A stretch of 64,000 bases of DNA, taken from Calditerrivibrio nitroreducens DSM 19672. Lineage in GTDB: Bacteria > Chrysiogenota > Deferribacteres > Deferribacterales > Calditerrivibrionaceae. Of this stretch, positions 37,071-45,615 are shown one piece after another. Where the stretch lies: NCBI RefSeq assembly GCF_000183405.1, contig NC_014758.1, forward strand, positions 682,001 through 746,000, read 5' to 3'. The first letter of the stretch is position 1, and each line of letters starts with the position of its first letter. The position numbers were made by a program, and so were the translations under genes. The notes beneath the pieces are model-generated. The model ran no database searches. It was given only the letters and a program-made list of their open reading frames with translations, and was not told the origin of the DNA.

Positions 37071-37756
37071 ATCCTGCCAATCCTTCTGTTTATAAAATAT
37101 ATTGTTAATAATATTGCAAATGATAATAGAAACAGGGTGATAGAATATTTGTGGGCCATAGTAAAATTAAGAGATTCAAATTCATCGTAGATAGCTATAC
37201 TGGCCACCTTTGTTTCATTAGGGATATTTCCACCAACCATCAGTACGATACCAAACTCACCTATCGTATGTGCAAATGTTATTGCAGATGCAGAAATAAT
37301 ATTGTTTTTAATACATGGAAGCTGAACCTTTAAAAATGTTGTAAGCCTGCTTTTACCAAGTGAATAGGAAGCTTCTTTGAGAGAAGCAGGTAACAGATTG
37401 ATAGCATTGTATATTGGGTTGATCATAAAAGGTAAAGAGAAAAATACCGAAGCAAGTACAATCCCTTCAAAAGTAAAAGCGAAACTGAAACCGAAAGTTT
37501 CATTTAAGAGTTTGCCTAATTTACTTTTTGGGCTGAAAATAATCAGCAGATAAAATCCTACCACAGTAGGTGGCAAAACTATTGGTATAGTAACCAGTGT
37601 TTCTATCAATGGCTTTAATTTTTTTAATGTTTTGTTTTCCTGGTAATCATTTGATAAGATATAAACTATTATTAATCCGAGAACAAGAAGTATTGATGTG
37701 GTGTAAAACGCAAGCTTAAAAGTAATTATTAGCGTGCTGATGAATTCACTTTCCAT
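37067..37756 (-). CDS. modB: Molybdate ABC transporter permease
   Basis: Inner-membrane permease of 229 aa with five or six hydrophobic segments. The cytoplasmic EAA-type loop that contacts ModC is seen near AHTIGEFGIVLMVGG, and LVTIPIVLPPTVVGFYLL is typical of ModB. It lies between modA (3-nt gap) and modC (overlap). Confidence 0.92.
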   Translation of the reverse strand: MESEFISTLIITFKLAFYTTSILLVLGLIIVYILSNDYQENKTLKKLKPLIETLVTIPIVLPPTVVGFYLLIIFSPKSKLGKLLNETFGFSFAFTFEGIVLASVFFSLPFMINPIYNAINLLPASLKEASYSLGKSRLTTFLKVQLPCIKNNIISASAITFAHTIGEFGIVLMVGGNIPNETKVASIAIYDEFESLNFTMAHKYSITLFLLSFAILLTIYFINRRIGRI

Positions 37757-37759
37757 TGT

Positions 37760-38494
37760 TTAGTCCCCATTTACATCAAAACCATAAGAAGTAAGAATTT
37801 TCTTTACTTTACCAGATTTTATGAAGTCATATATTTTTTTTGCTTCAAGGTTTTCTTCGCCGTAAGTTGTTAAAATCATTGCCTGCTTTATTGGCGAATA
37901 ATGATTTTTGTCCAATTTAAGTAATTTATTTTTAAATTCCGGTTCGTTTGCCACAAGAGGGTATGCCACAAACGCCACATCAGCGTTTTCTGTTTTTATA
38001 TACTGTACTACCTGGATCAGATCCTGACCGGTAACAATTTTATCTTTAATATTTTCATATATACCTGTATTTTTCATAAATTCCATTGCTGCTATACCAT
38101 ATGGAGCAAGCTTTGGATTCGCTATTGCGATAGTTTTCGCTTTCAGCAGATAATCTATTGATTTGTTGTATTCATTCTTAAAAAGAAGTGCCAATGAACC
38201 TTCAGCGTAGATCTCACCTGACCTTCTGGCAAGTTTGTTTTTATAAACCTCTTCAGGGTATTTTTCATCAGCAGATATAAAAATATCATATTTTGCGCCA
38301 TTTATTAACTGAAAAAAGCCTTTACCAGAACTACCGTATATCGCTTGAATTTCGACATTTTTATTGTGTTTTTTATATTCCTCCAATATCAGCTTAAACG
38401 AGTTTTTCATACTTCCGGCAATATAAATTTTTACCGTTTCTGCAAAACTGGTTAAAGAAAAGGTAAATGCCACAAAAAATAACAAAAGCTTCAT
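37760..38494 (-). CDS. modA: Molybdate-binding periplasmic protein
   Basis: A 244-aa exported binding protein. ATG 38494 is chosen because the signal peptide MKLLLFFVAFTFSLTSFA starts there and GGGGGA precedes it; upstream in-frame extension would start before the promoter. The mature part begins VKIYIAGSMKNSFKLILEEY and has SSGKGFFQLINGAKYDIFISAD, the pattern of ModA/WtpA-like molybdate or tungstate receptors. A sigma-54 promoter immediately upstream places the transporter in the nitrogen-fixation programme. Confidence 0.9.
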   Translation of the reverse strand: MKLLLFFVAFTFSLTSFAETVKIYIAGSMKNSFKLILEEYKKHNKNVEIQAIYGSSGKGFFQLINGAKYDIFISADEKYPEEVYKNKLARRSGEIYAEGSLALLFKNEYNKSIDYLLKAKTIAIANPKLAPYGIAAMEFMKNTGIYENIKDKIVTGQDLIQVVQYIKTENADVAFVAYPLVANEPEFKNKLLKLDKNHYSPIKQAMILTTYGEENLEAKKIYDFIKSGKVKKILTSYGFDVNGD

Positions 38495-38520
38495 ATTTTC
38501 CCCCTTTTTGTAAAATAATA

Positions 38521-38536
38521 TGCAAAAATTGTGCCT
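38521..38536 (-). promoter_or_regulatory. Sigma-54 promoter of modABC
   Basis: Minus strand AGGCAC-AATTT-TTGCA: all invariant -24/-12 bases except the leading T. Predicted start near 38510, immediately before the modA ribosome binding site. No exact TGT-N10-ACA is seen within 200 bp; a degenerate relative (CGT-N10-AGG) is at 38574-38589. Confidence 0.75.
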
Positions 38537-38670
38537 GATGATTAAAAGGTATTTTTGTAAAAAACATTTCAAACCTTACAATTATTACGAAGATAGCAAT
38601 CAATGTTGAACTTTTCTATATAATCCATATTTTGCAGTATAAAAAAGAAAAAAGTTTAATTGTGGAATAA

Positions 38671-38726
38671 GTTAAAACGTTAGAACGTTGGAACGTTGGT
38701 ATGTTAGAATGTTAAAAACGTTGAAC
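38671..38726. repeat. Tandem octamer repeat tract (GTTRGAAC-like)
   Basis: Seven consecutive copies of an imperfect octamer: GTTAAAAC, GTTAGAAC, GTTGGAAC, GTTGGTAT, GTTAGAAT, GTTAAAAAC, GTTGAAC. It fills the middle of the 322-bp gene-free stretch 38495-38816 between modA and lexA; the rest of that stretch holds the modA and lexA promoters and otherwise nothing recognisable. Confidence 0.8.
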
Positions 38727-38740
38727 ATTAAATATTTCAC

Positions 38741-38768
38741 TTGACTTTTTCTATTTTCTGTTTATTTT
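38741..38768 (+). promoter_or_regulatory. lexA promoter
   Basis: TTGACT (38741-38746), 16-bp spacer, TATTTT (38763-38768), directly before the palindromic operator. Confidence 0.55.
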
Positions 38769-38773
38769 ATTAG

Positions 38774-38797
38774 TTAGGTGAACATTTGTTTACCTAA
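38774..38797. promoter_or_regulatory. Predicted LexA operator (SOS box)
   Basis: TTAGGTGAACA, 2-nt spacer, TGTTTACCTAA: 11-bp arms with one mismatch. The core GAAC-N4-GTTT resembles the GAAC-N4-GTTC type of SOS box. It lies just after the -10 of the lexA operon, where a repressor would block transcription. Confidence 0.72.
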
Positions 38798-38816
38798 ATC
38801 TATTATAGGGGTTTTT

Positions 38817-39437
38817 ATGGATCTTACCGATAGGCAAAAGGAGTGTATTAATTTTATAAGTCGTTTTATAAAAGATTATGGTTATCCCCCCACTATTCAG
38901 GAAATATGTAATAATCTTGGTATAAGGTCTAAAAATGCCGGTTTTAAGCTTCTCAATGCCCTTGAAAGTAAAGGATTTATAAGGCGAAACAGATCAATTT
39001 CAAGGGGTATCGAACTATTAAAGATTAATAACGGCATCCCTATACTTGGTAGAATTACCGCAGGAATACCTATAGATGCCGAAGAGAATATAGAAGGGTA
39101 TATCCCTTTGGAAGATATTCTGGGTGATATAAGTGGCTATTTTGGGCTCAGGGTCATAGGGGATAGTATGGTGGAAAAAGGGATCCTGGATGGAGATATT
39201 GCGATTATCAAAAAACAGCCGGATATCTTAAATAATCAGGTGGGGGCGTTTATGATTAATGGTGAATTTACACTCAAAACTTTTAAAATGATGGATGATG
39301 GTCGTATATATCTAAAGCCTGAAAATAATAAATATAAGCCGATATATATTACGGAGAATGACACATTTGAGGTGGTTGGTTTGTTGAAAATGGTAGTAAG
39401 GTTATTTGGAGAAGATTATGAGGCAAGAAAATACTGA
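38817..39437 (+). CDS. lexA: LexA repressor
   Basis: SOS repressor that cleaves itself when RecA filaments form. From ATG 38817 it has 206 aa: winged helix (DLTDRQKECINFISRFIKDYGYPPTIQEI), cleavage site Ala82-Gly83 in RITAGIP, catalytic Ser117 (GDSMVEKG) and Lys154 (FTLKTFK). TAGGGG precedes the start. It is the first gene of a cassette with a small gene and dinB, and its own operator is predicted upstream, so it should be autoregulated. Confidence 0.95.
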   Translation: MDLTDRQKECINFISRFIKDYGYPPTIQEICNNLGIRSKNAGFKLLNALESKGFIRRNRSISRGIELLKINNGIPILGRITAGIPIDAEENIEGYIPLEDILGDISGYFGLRVIGDSMVEKGILDGDIAIIKKQPDILNNQVGAFMINGEFTLKTFKMMDDGRIYLKPENNKYKPIYITENDTFEVVGLLKMVVRLFGEDYEARKY

Positions 39438-39666
39438 AATTGTCGCAGGTGTTGTCTTTGATAGAGGGGATATAAAGCCCAGGTGGTTCTTTATAAATGG
39501 CCGTAAAATAAATGTTTTAAGGGTCATTTATAAATGGCATGAAAGGGAAGGGTATTATCTTATATACAAGTTTACCGTTACGGATGGGGAAAATATTTAC
39601 GAGATAGCATTTAATTCAAATCTTCAAAAATGGTTTTTAATTGCAGTTGTGGAGGGAGTTTCATGA
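39418..39666 (+). CDS. Small protein between lexA and dinB (DUF6504-like)
   Basis: An 82-aa protein. ATG 39418 is used, with GGAG 6 nt upstream; it overlaps the lexA end by 20 nt and the dinB start by 4 nt. The pattern PRWFFINGRKINVLRVIYKW followed by YKFTVTDGENIYEIAFN and a Trp-rich end resembles small beta-rich proteins (DUF6504-like) that are encoded beside Y-family polymerases in other bacteria. That similarity is from memory and should be tested. A role in SOS mutagenesis is inferred from the operon only. Confidence 0.72.
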   Translation: MRQENTEIVAGVVFDRGDIKPRWFFINGRKINVLRVIYKWHEREGYYLIYKFTVTDGENIYEIAFNSNLQKWFLIAVVEGVS

Positions 39667-40865
39667 TAGGATGTGTCGATATGGATGCTTTTTTTGCTTC
39701 GGTGGAGCAGGCGTCAAACCCTTTTTTGAGGGGTAAGCCGGTGGGGGTGATAGGATCTAAAGAACGAACCGTAGTTGTTACATCTTCTTATGAAGCAAGA
39801 AGATGTGGTGTAAAGACTGGAATGAGTAAGTATGAGGCTCTGAATATCTGTCCTGATCTGATTCTTGTGGTGGCAAATAATCAAAAGTATATATACATAT
39901 CAAAACTTATAACGGAGTTTATCTCAAAGATTTCTCCTAAGGTGGAGGCTTATTCCATTGATGAAATGTTTTTTGATCTATCGCATATAAATAGAGAGAA
40001 TTATAAAGATGTGGCGTATATCATAAAAAGTTGGGTAAAGGAGAGATTCCAAATAACATGTTCGATAGGGATAGGTATTAGCAAACTTGTGGCAAAAATG
40101 GCAAGTGGGGTAAATAAACCTGATGGATTTTATTTTGTAAAAGAAGAGGATAGTATAAAGTTTCTTGATGATTTCAAGCTTTCGGATATCTGGGGGATAG
40201 GAAAAAAGATGGAGCAGAGGTTTTACTCTCATGGGATATCTTCACTGAAAGATATAAGAAGATTGGGCATGGAAGAGATGGTAAGAAGGTTTGGTAAAAA
40301 TGGGGCTCATTATTACGAGATGGGATATGGAAGATATGAACCGATTCTCTATGAAGAGCCACCTGTAAAGTCTATAGGTCACAGTATGACTTTGCCGTTT
40401 GATATATATTCAATGGAGAAACTTCTTCCTTACATTTTACAGCTGTCAGAAATGGTATCCGCAAGGGCAAGGAATAATATGATATCTGGTAAAACTATCT
40501 CTGTTTATGTCAGATATACCAGCATGGATAAAGATGGTAAAATGATCTCGATACCTTATTATACCTCTGCAACACATCATATTTATGATATAGCCAGAGA
40601 GCTTTTTGGAAGTTTTAACATATCAAATGGTATTAGATTAATAGGATTATCCCTTTCAAACCTTCTGCACAACTCAAAGAGCCTTGTGAACCTTTTTGAT
40701 AATCCCAAAATGGTGAATTTGTACAACGCAGTGGATAAGATAAATAATCGCTACGGTAGCTGGACTATTCACCATGGATCCATACTAAACTGCCTTAGAG
40801 TCGGCAGTAAAACAATTTCTCCCGCCTGGCGTCCAGAAGGAGTAAGAAGTATAGATGTGAGATAG
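39663..40865 (+). CDS. dinB: DNA polymerase IV (Y-family)
   Basis: Error-prone translesion polymerase. From ATG 39663 the protein has 400 aa and starts MIGCVDMDAFFASVEQA with the first catalytic Asp residues. Further motifs: VVTSSYEARRCGVKTGMS, YSIDEMFFDLS (catalytic Asp-Glu) and SIGIGISKLVAKMAS, then the little-finger domain (SIGHSMTLPFDIY). GGAGGG precedes the start. It has no clear C-terminal clamp motif that I can point to. SOS control through the lexA operator is likely. Confidence 0.95.
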   Translation: MIGCVDMDAFFASVEQASNPFLRGKPVGVIGSKERTVVVTSSYEARRCGVKTGMSKYEALNICPDLILVVANNQKYIYISKLITEFISKISPKVEAYSIDEMFFDLSHINRENYKDVAYIIKSWVKERFQITCSIGIGISKLVAKMASGVNKPDGFYFVKEEDSIKFLDDFKLSDIWGIGKKMEQRFYSHGISSLKDIRRLGMEEMVRRFGKNGAHYYEMGYGRYEPILYEEPPVKSIGHSMTLPFDIYSMEKLLPYILQLSEMVSARARNNMISGKTISVYVRYTSMDKDGKMISIPYYTSATHHIYDIARELFGSFNISNGIRLIGLSLSNLLHNSKSLVNLFDNPKMVNLYNAVDKINNRYGSWTIHHGSILNCLRVGSKTISPAWRPEGVRSIDVR

Positions 40866-40899
40866 ATTTTTAAAAAAGGGGCTAATGGATAGGATCCCT

Positions 40900-41604
40900 T
40901 TAGCCACCAAGATAAGCTTTTCTTACTTCATCATTTGACAGAAGATTTTTTGCATTATCCTCAAGAGTTATTTTTCCAGTTTCGAGTACGTAGCCTCTAT
41001 GGGCAATGGAAAGTGCCATGTGGGCATTTTGCTCCACAAGGAGAATGGTTGTTCCTTTTTTATTGATATCCTGAATTATTTTGAATATGTTTTGCACCAC
41101 AATGGGGGCAAGACCAAGGGAAGGTTCATCCAATAAGAGTAATACAGGGTCAGACATTAGAGCTCTACCTATCGCAAACATTTGCTGTTCACCACCGGAA
41201 AGGGTTCCCCCAAGCTGTTTCTCCCTTTCTTTTAATCTTGGGAAAAGGTAATACACATATTCAAGCTTTTCGGATACTTTTAGTTTATCTTTCACAAGAT
41301 ATGCCCCGAGTTGCAGATTTTCATACACAGTTAAATTTGGGAAAATCTGCCTCCCTTCTGGTACCTGCACAAGGCCTTCGGCAACTATCTTATCCGCCTT
41401 CCAATGGGTGATATCTTTGTTTAAAAAATGTATCTCCCCAGCCACAGGTTTGATAATGCCAGATATGGTGTTTAGTGTGGTGGTCTTACCTGCACCATTA
41501 CCACCAATAATTGTTACGATTTCACCTTCTTTTATATGGATGTCTATGCCTTTTAATGCCTCTATATGGCCATATTTTGTATGAATATTTTTTAGTTTAA
41601 GCAT
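40900..41604 (-). CDS. livF: Branched-chain amino-acid ABC transporter ATPase LivF
   Basis: One of the two ATPases of a Liv-type importer. The 234-aa protein has GGNGAGKTTTLNTISG (Walker A), Q-loop and VPEGRQIFPNLTV, signature LSGGEQQMFAIGRAL, Walker B LLLLDEPSLGLAP and the LivF-typical end. It overlaps livG by 8 nt. Last gene of the livK-H-M-G-F set; convergent with dinB. Confidence 0.94.
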   Translation of the reverse strand: MLKLKNIHTKYGHIEALKGIDIHIKEGEIVTIIGGNGAGKTTTLNTISGIIKPVAGEIHFLNKDITHWKADKIVAEGLVQVPEGRQIFPNLTVYENLQLGAYLVKDKLKVSEKLEYVYYLFPRLKEREKQLGGTLSGGEQQMFAIGRALMSDPVLLLLDEPSLGLAPIVVQNIFKIIQDINKKGTTILLVEQNAHMALSIAHRGYVLETGKITLEDNAKNLLSNDEVRKAYLGG

Positions 41605-42379
41605 TGTTTTCTACCTCTTTACCCAGGTAAGCTTCTATAACCCTTGGGTTAGTTCTTATTTCTTCGGGTTTTCCCTCTGCGATAAGTTTTCCGTAGTCAA
41701 ACACCACAATCCTGTCAGAAATCCCCATTACAAGTTTCATATCATGCTCTATAAGAAAGACTGTTTTTTCAAGATCTTTTCTGATATTTTGAATGGTTTC
41801 CATAAGTTCTTCCGTTTCTTGAGGGTTCATGCCTGCTGCTGGTTCATCAAGAAGAAGTAAATCTGCACCAGTGGCAAGGGCCCTTGCGATCTCCAGTTTT
41901 CTCTGTTTACCGTAAGGAAGATTTTGAGCCTGTTCGTTTCTATCACCCAGCAGCCCCATGTAATCCAGAAGAGCATCTGCTTCCTCTATGCATTTTTTTT
42001 CTTCAGCATTGTATTTAAATGTTCTAAAAATTGACTGGAACATATTTGTTGTTCTTCTGCAATGCATGGCAATTATTATATTATCTATTGCTGATAATTG
42101 ACCGAATAACCTTATATTTTGAAAAGTCCTTGCTATCCCCAGCTTTGTTATTTGATACGGTTTAAGAACATTGATGTTAATACCTTTGAAAATCACCTCA
42201 CCTAGAGTTGGAGTATAGACACCGGTTATAACGTTAAAAGCCGTTGTTTTCCCGGCACCATTTGGGCCTATTAAACTTAATATCTCCCCTTTGTGGATTA
42301 CAAAAGAAACATCATCCACAGCTTTTAATCCACCAAAATGCATCGATATATTTTTTAGTTCGAGTAAAATATCAGCCAT
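41597..42379 (-). CDS. livG: Branched-chain amino-acid ABC transporter ATPase LivG
   Basis: Second ATPase of the importer, 260 aa, with GPNGAGKTTAFNVITG (Walker A), GIARTFQNIRLFGQL (Q-loop, LivG type), a long insert before NLPYGKQRKLEIARALA (signature PYGKQRK in place of LSGGQ, as usual in LivG), and LLLLDEPAAGMNPQET. A 7-nt gap separates it from livM. Confidence 0.94.
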   Translation of the reverse strand: MADILLELKNISMHFGGLKAVDDVSFVIHKGEILSLIGPNGAGKTTAFNVITGVYTPTLGEVIFKGININVLKPYQITKLGIARTFQNIRLFGQLSAIDNIIIAMHCRRTTNMFQSIFRTFKYNAEEKKCIEEADALLDYMGLLGDRNEQAQNLPYGKQRKLEIARALATGADLLLLDEPAAGMNPQETEELMETIQNIRKDLEKTVFLIEHDMKLVMGISDRIVVFDYGKLIAEGKPEEIRTNPRVIEAYLGKEVENNA

Positions 42380-42386
42380 AATTCAC

Positions 42387-43223
42387 CTATACGTTCACTT
42401 TAATTTTGCCAAATAGACCTTGAGGTCTGAAAATCATCATCAATATTAAAACAACCCCATAAGTTAGCATCCTGTATTCGGATGCAAATCTTAAGAATTC
42501 AGGTATAGTACTTAATACGATGGTACCCACCACTGCACCAAAAATGGATCCCATACCGCCTAAAACCAACATGCAAAGTTGCTCTATCGATTTCATAAAG
42601 CCGAAATCCATCGGGTTTATATATGTCATAAAATGGGCATATAGTGTACCGCCAAGGGCTGCAAAAGCTGATCCAATGGTAAAAGAGATAATTTTGTATC
42701 GTGAAATATTTATCCCCATCATCTCTGATGCGATCTCATCTTCCCTTATACTTTTTATTGCCATACCATGTCGGGACTTTTCCAGTCTATACATGAAAAA
42801 TATTGTGAAAATTGTTAAAACCAGTACATTCCAGAAATTAGTTGAAGCTGGTATTCCATAAATGCCAAGGGCACCACCTAAAAAATCTGTATTTAATAGG
42901 AATACTCTTATTATCTCTCCAAACCCCAGAGTGGCTATGGCAAGATAATCACCCCTCAGTCTTAGAATTGGTATACCTAAGATTGCTCCAAAAAGTGCAC
43001 CTGTAAAAGTTCCGAAGATTAATGCGACTGTAAAAGGGGCACCCAAAGCTGTGGATAGGTAAGCAGAAGAATATGCACCAATGCTCATAAATGCTGCATG
43101 ACCGAGAGAAAGCTGTCCAGTTACACCTGTGATTAAGTTTAACCCCAGTACCATAATTATGTTGATACCAGTTGTGGTTGCCACCTGTGAAACGTAGTCA
43201 TTGAATAAAAACGATAAATCCAT
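42387..43223 (-). CDS. livM: Branched-chain amino-acid ABC transporter permease LivM
   Basis: Membrane permease, 278 aa, about eight hydrophobic segments. LNLITGVTGQLSLGHAAFMSIGAY is the family hallmark near the N terminus, and the EAA-like loop IREDEIASEMMGINISRYK contacts the ATPases. It ends LMMIFRPQGLFGK, typical of LivM. Confidence 0.94.
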   Translation of the reverse strand: MDLSFLFNDYVSQVATTTGINIIMVLGLNLITGVTGQLSLGHAAFMSIGAYSSAYLSTALGAPFTVALIFGTFTGALFGAILGIPILRLRGDYLAIATLGFGEIIRVFLLNTDFLGGALGIYGIPASTNFWNVLVLTIFTIFFMYRLEKSRHGMAIKSIREDEIASEMMGINISRYKIISFTIGSAFAALGGTLYAHFMTYINPMDFGFMKSIEQLCMLVLGGMGSIFGAVVGTIVLSTIPEFLRFASEYRMLTYGVVLILMMIFRPQGLFGKIKVNV

Positions 43224-43232
43224 CTCTACCTC

Positions 43233-44090
43233 TTATACCTTTTCTTTTGTTTTTTTGCCAAAAAGACCAGCTGGCTTTATGATGAGTATCAAAATCAGAA
43301 TTCCAAAAGCTATGGCATCCCTGAAGGATGATGATATAAAAGCAACGCCCAATACTTCCGTCAAACCTAATATAAGTCCACCCACCATTGCTCCAGGTAT
43401 ACTACCAATTCCACCAAGAACTGCAGCAACAAATGCTTTCAAACCAAACATCATCCCCATAAAAGGATCCACTGCCCTGTAGTATGTTCCCACAAGGACA
43501 CCCGCAGCACCGGCGAGAAATGAACCTATTGCGAAAGTAAAAGATATCACTAAATCTGGATTTATTCCCATAAGCCTTGCTGTATTTACATTGTAGGAAA
43601 CGGCTCTCATTGCGATCCCTATTTTAGTATTGTGAACTATATAGTAAAGGCCGTACATAAGCCCTATAGATATCACTATTATAAGAGGTTGTAGGATATT
43701 GTTTGGCAATAGTGCAGGGTAAGATTCATTTTGGGGACCATTTATCAATACAACTAAATTGGATATAAATATGGAAACACCTATGGCACTTATAAGGGCA
43801 GATATTCTTGCTGAGTTTCTGTTTCTCAAGGGGTTATAAGCTATTTTTTCCACCAATACACCTATAAAAGATGTCAAGATCATTGCAAAAAATATAACAA
43901 GGATGAAGTTTGCACCTAACTTTATAGATACAAGTAGACCGATAAATGCACCCACCATAAATATATCTCCGTGGGCAAAGTTTATAAGCTTGATAATACC
44001 GTAAACCATAGTATAGCCCAAAGCAACAAGTGAATAGATACTGCCAACTGTGATCCCATTTATTATTTGTTGAAAAAGAGTACTTAACAC
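43233..44090 (-). CDS. livH: Branched-chain amino-acid ABC transporter permease LivH
   Basis: Membrane permease, 285 aa, with the N-terminal signature LVALGYTMVYGIIKLINFAH and GDIFMVGAF, an EAA-like loop (AMRAVSYNVNTARLMGIN) and FVAAVLGGIGSIPGAMVGG near the end. A 9-nt gap to livM. A hairpin and 90 bp separate it from livK. Confidence 0.94.
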   Translation of the reverse strand: MLSTLFQQIINGITVGSIYSLVALGYTMVYGIIKLINFAHGDIFMVGAFIGLLVSIKLGANFILVIFFAMILTSFIGVLVEKIAYNPLRNRNSARISALISAIGVSIFISNLVVLINGPQNESYPALLPNNILQPLIIVISIGLMYGLYYIVHNTKIGIAMRAVSYNVNTARLMGINPDLVISFTFAIGSFLAGAAGVLVGTYYRAVDPFMGMMFGLKAFVAAVLGGIGSIPGAMVGGLILGLTEVLGVAFISSSFRDAIAFGILILILIIKPAGLFGKKTKEKV

Positions 44091-44150
44091 AACAGCTCCT
44101 TATTTTTTTAATTAAAAACGAAACCTATTTGGATAGCAGTTTTGATAAAA

Positions 44151-44171
44151 TAGGGGAGGAAATCTCCCCTA
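44151..44171 (-). terminator. Hairpin between livK and livH
   Basis: TAGGGGAG and CTCCCCTA (44151-44158, 44164-44171) with a 5-nt loop, followed on the minus strand by TTTTAT. It probably terminates part of the livK transcripts, so that the binding protein is made in excess over the membrane subunits. Confidence 0.65.
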
Positions 44172-44180
44172 TGAAAAATA

Positions 44181-45323
44181 TTATTCATTTAATAATTTAA
44201 GATAGTATTCACCATTAGCTTTCTTAGCCACTTCCTGAATGAAAGGTTTTTTGATGGCGTTACCTTCTTTATCAAATTTCATTTTACCACTTACACCATC
44301 AAACTCTGGCATACTTGCTAATGCGTCTCTTATGGCTTTTCTCTGTTTTGGATCTGCGCAGTTAGTAGTTTTGGCCTTTTTCATAGCTTCTGCAAAAAGA
44401 TAAACAGCATCGTAACCTTGAGCAGAGAACATGTCTGCTTCACCACGAGTCTTCATCTTTTCTACAAATTCCTGAATCTTTTTGGCTTTTGCTTCAGGTG
44501 AGAAACCAGCGTATATGATAGAACCAAGAGCTGCATCTTTAGCCACTTTCCACAGATCAGGTGAAAGTAGACCATCCCCACCAACAATAGGAGTATTTAT
44601 CCCTTGTTTTCTCAATTCAAGAAGGAAAAGTGAAGCTTCTGGATAATATCCTGTGTAGATAATAGCATCAAACTTTTGATTTTTTAATCCTGTAACCTGT
44701 GCTGAAAAGTCTTTATCTCCATCAGATACTTTTTGTTCTGAAACTATATTCGCTCCATATTTTTTGGCAGCGTTTTTAAAGATTTTGGTCATGGAAACAC
44801 TGTAATCGTTGTTTACAGAAGTGATGAGAACGAAATTTTTCCATTGCTTTGTATCCATTAAAAATTTCAATGTGGCAGGTGCACCATCTGAGTCAAGAAG
44901 TGTATCTCTGAAAACGAATGGCTTTCCTTCAACAACTCCATCGGCGGTGGCTCCTGCTGAGATGATTGGTAAAGAAGCTTTGTTTGCTATTGGCCCGATA
45001 ACAAAAGTTGCACCGGATGTTGGCTCTCCAATTACACCGCAAACCTTATCTTTGTTGATGAATCGCTGAATAATATTTGCAGATTCTGCTTTATCACCGC
45101 GGCTGTCGTAGTTTATCAGTTTGATGGTTTTGCCATTGATACCACCTTTTGCGTTAATTTCATCAACTGCCAGTTTTGCTCCTGCAAGAGTTTTTACCCC
45201 ATAGGTGGCAAGATTACCTGTTTCTGGCCCCTGGATTCCCAGAGAAAGCTCCCCAGCTGCATAAGCCATACTTCCAACTGTAACCATTGCTGCAACAATT
45301 CCTGAAATAACAGTTTTTTTCAT
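44181..45323 (-). CDS. livK: Branched-chain amino-acid-binding periplasmic protein
   Basis: Exported solute receptor of the Leu/Ile/Val family. The 380-aa protein has a signal peptide (residues 1-22, ending AYA), then LSLGIQGPETGNLATYGVKT, the Venus-flytrap start, GVIGEPTSGATFVIGPIANKA, and SVNNDYSVSMTKIFKNAAKKYG. The exact ligand (Leu/Ile/Val, or another amino acid or amide) cannot be read from the sequence. AGGAGG precedes the ATG. Its promoter is on the minus strand at 45371-45399. Confidence 0.92.
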   Translation of the reverse strand: MKKTVISGIVAAMVTVGSMAYAAGELSLGIQGPETGNLATYGVKTLAGAKLAVDEINAKGGINGKTIKLINYDSRGDKAESANIIQRFINKDKVCGVIGEPTSGATFVIGPIANKASLPIISAGATADGVVEGKPFVFRDTLLDSDGAPATLKFLMDTKQWKNFVLITSVNNDYSVSMTKIFKNAAKKYGANIVSEQKVSDGDKDFSAQVTGLKNQKFDAIIYTGYYPEASLFLLELRKQGINTPIVGGDGLLSPDLWKVAKDAALGSIIYAGFSPEAKAKKIQEFVEKMKTRGEADMFSAQGYDAVYLFAEAMKKAKTTNCADPKQRKAIRDALASMPEFDGVSGKMKFDKEGNAIKKPFIQEVAKKANGEYYLKLLNE

Positions 45324-45370
45324 GTTACCTCCTTTTAGTTAATTGTTTGAAGTTCTAAATTATGAACTAT

Positions 45371-45399
45371 CATATAGCTAATAGATTTCAATTTGTCAA
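45371..45399 (-). promoter_or_regulatory. livK promoter
   Basis: Minus strand TTGACA (45399-45394), 17-bp spacer, TATATG (45376-45371). Downstream of it AGTTC-N8-GAACT (45351-45368) is a possible operator for the divergent regulator or another repressor. Confidence 0.5.
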
Positions 45400-45580
45400 A
45401 CATTTTTTTATTTATTGATGATTTAAATATTAGTATTTTTTTTACAATGTGTTAAAGGTTGTGTTATATTGAAAATTGTTTCGTGATATTTAATTAGTTA
45501 GGTTTTTAAAAGTAACTGTGTGAACAAGTATTAATTTGTTTATTAGCTAATAATGCTACTGTATAGGCTTATTTTTCCTG

Positions 45581-45609
45581 TTGACATCTTCAGATTTGTT
45601 TGATAAATT
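45581..45609 (+). promoter_or_regulatory. Promoter of the XRE-cupin gene, abutting its start
   Basis: Perfect TTGACA (45581-45586), 17-bp spacer, TAAATT (45604-45609). The ATG is at 45616 with no ribosome binding site, so a leaderless mRNA is predicted. The remaining 170 bp toward livK show nothing else recognisable. Confidence 0.5.
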
Positions 45610-45615
45610 GAACAT

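Noticed and set aside
36264-38494. modABC as a sulfate, tungstate or iron transporter
   Set aside because: ModA-type binding protein and ModB signatures together with the nif context favour molybdate; tungstate cannot be excluded.
38574-38589. NifA site upstream of modA
   Set aside because: The half-sites read CGT and AGG, not TGT and ACA; kept only as a remark on a degenerate relative.
38671-38726. CRISPR-like array
   Set aside because: Units are 8 bp, contiguous and without spacers; it is a simple tandem repeat and no cas genes are near.
40880-40905. Terminator between dinB and livF
   Set aside because: AAAGGG...CCCTTT and GGCTAA...TTAGCC can pair, but the loop is long and no good T tract follows; too weak to call.
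42520-43482. Plus-strand open frames opposite livM and livH
   Set aside because: Antisense shadows of conserved membrane-protein genes, without start signals.
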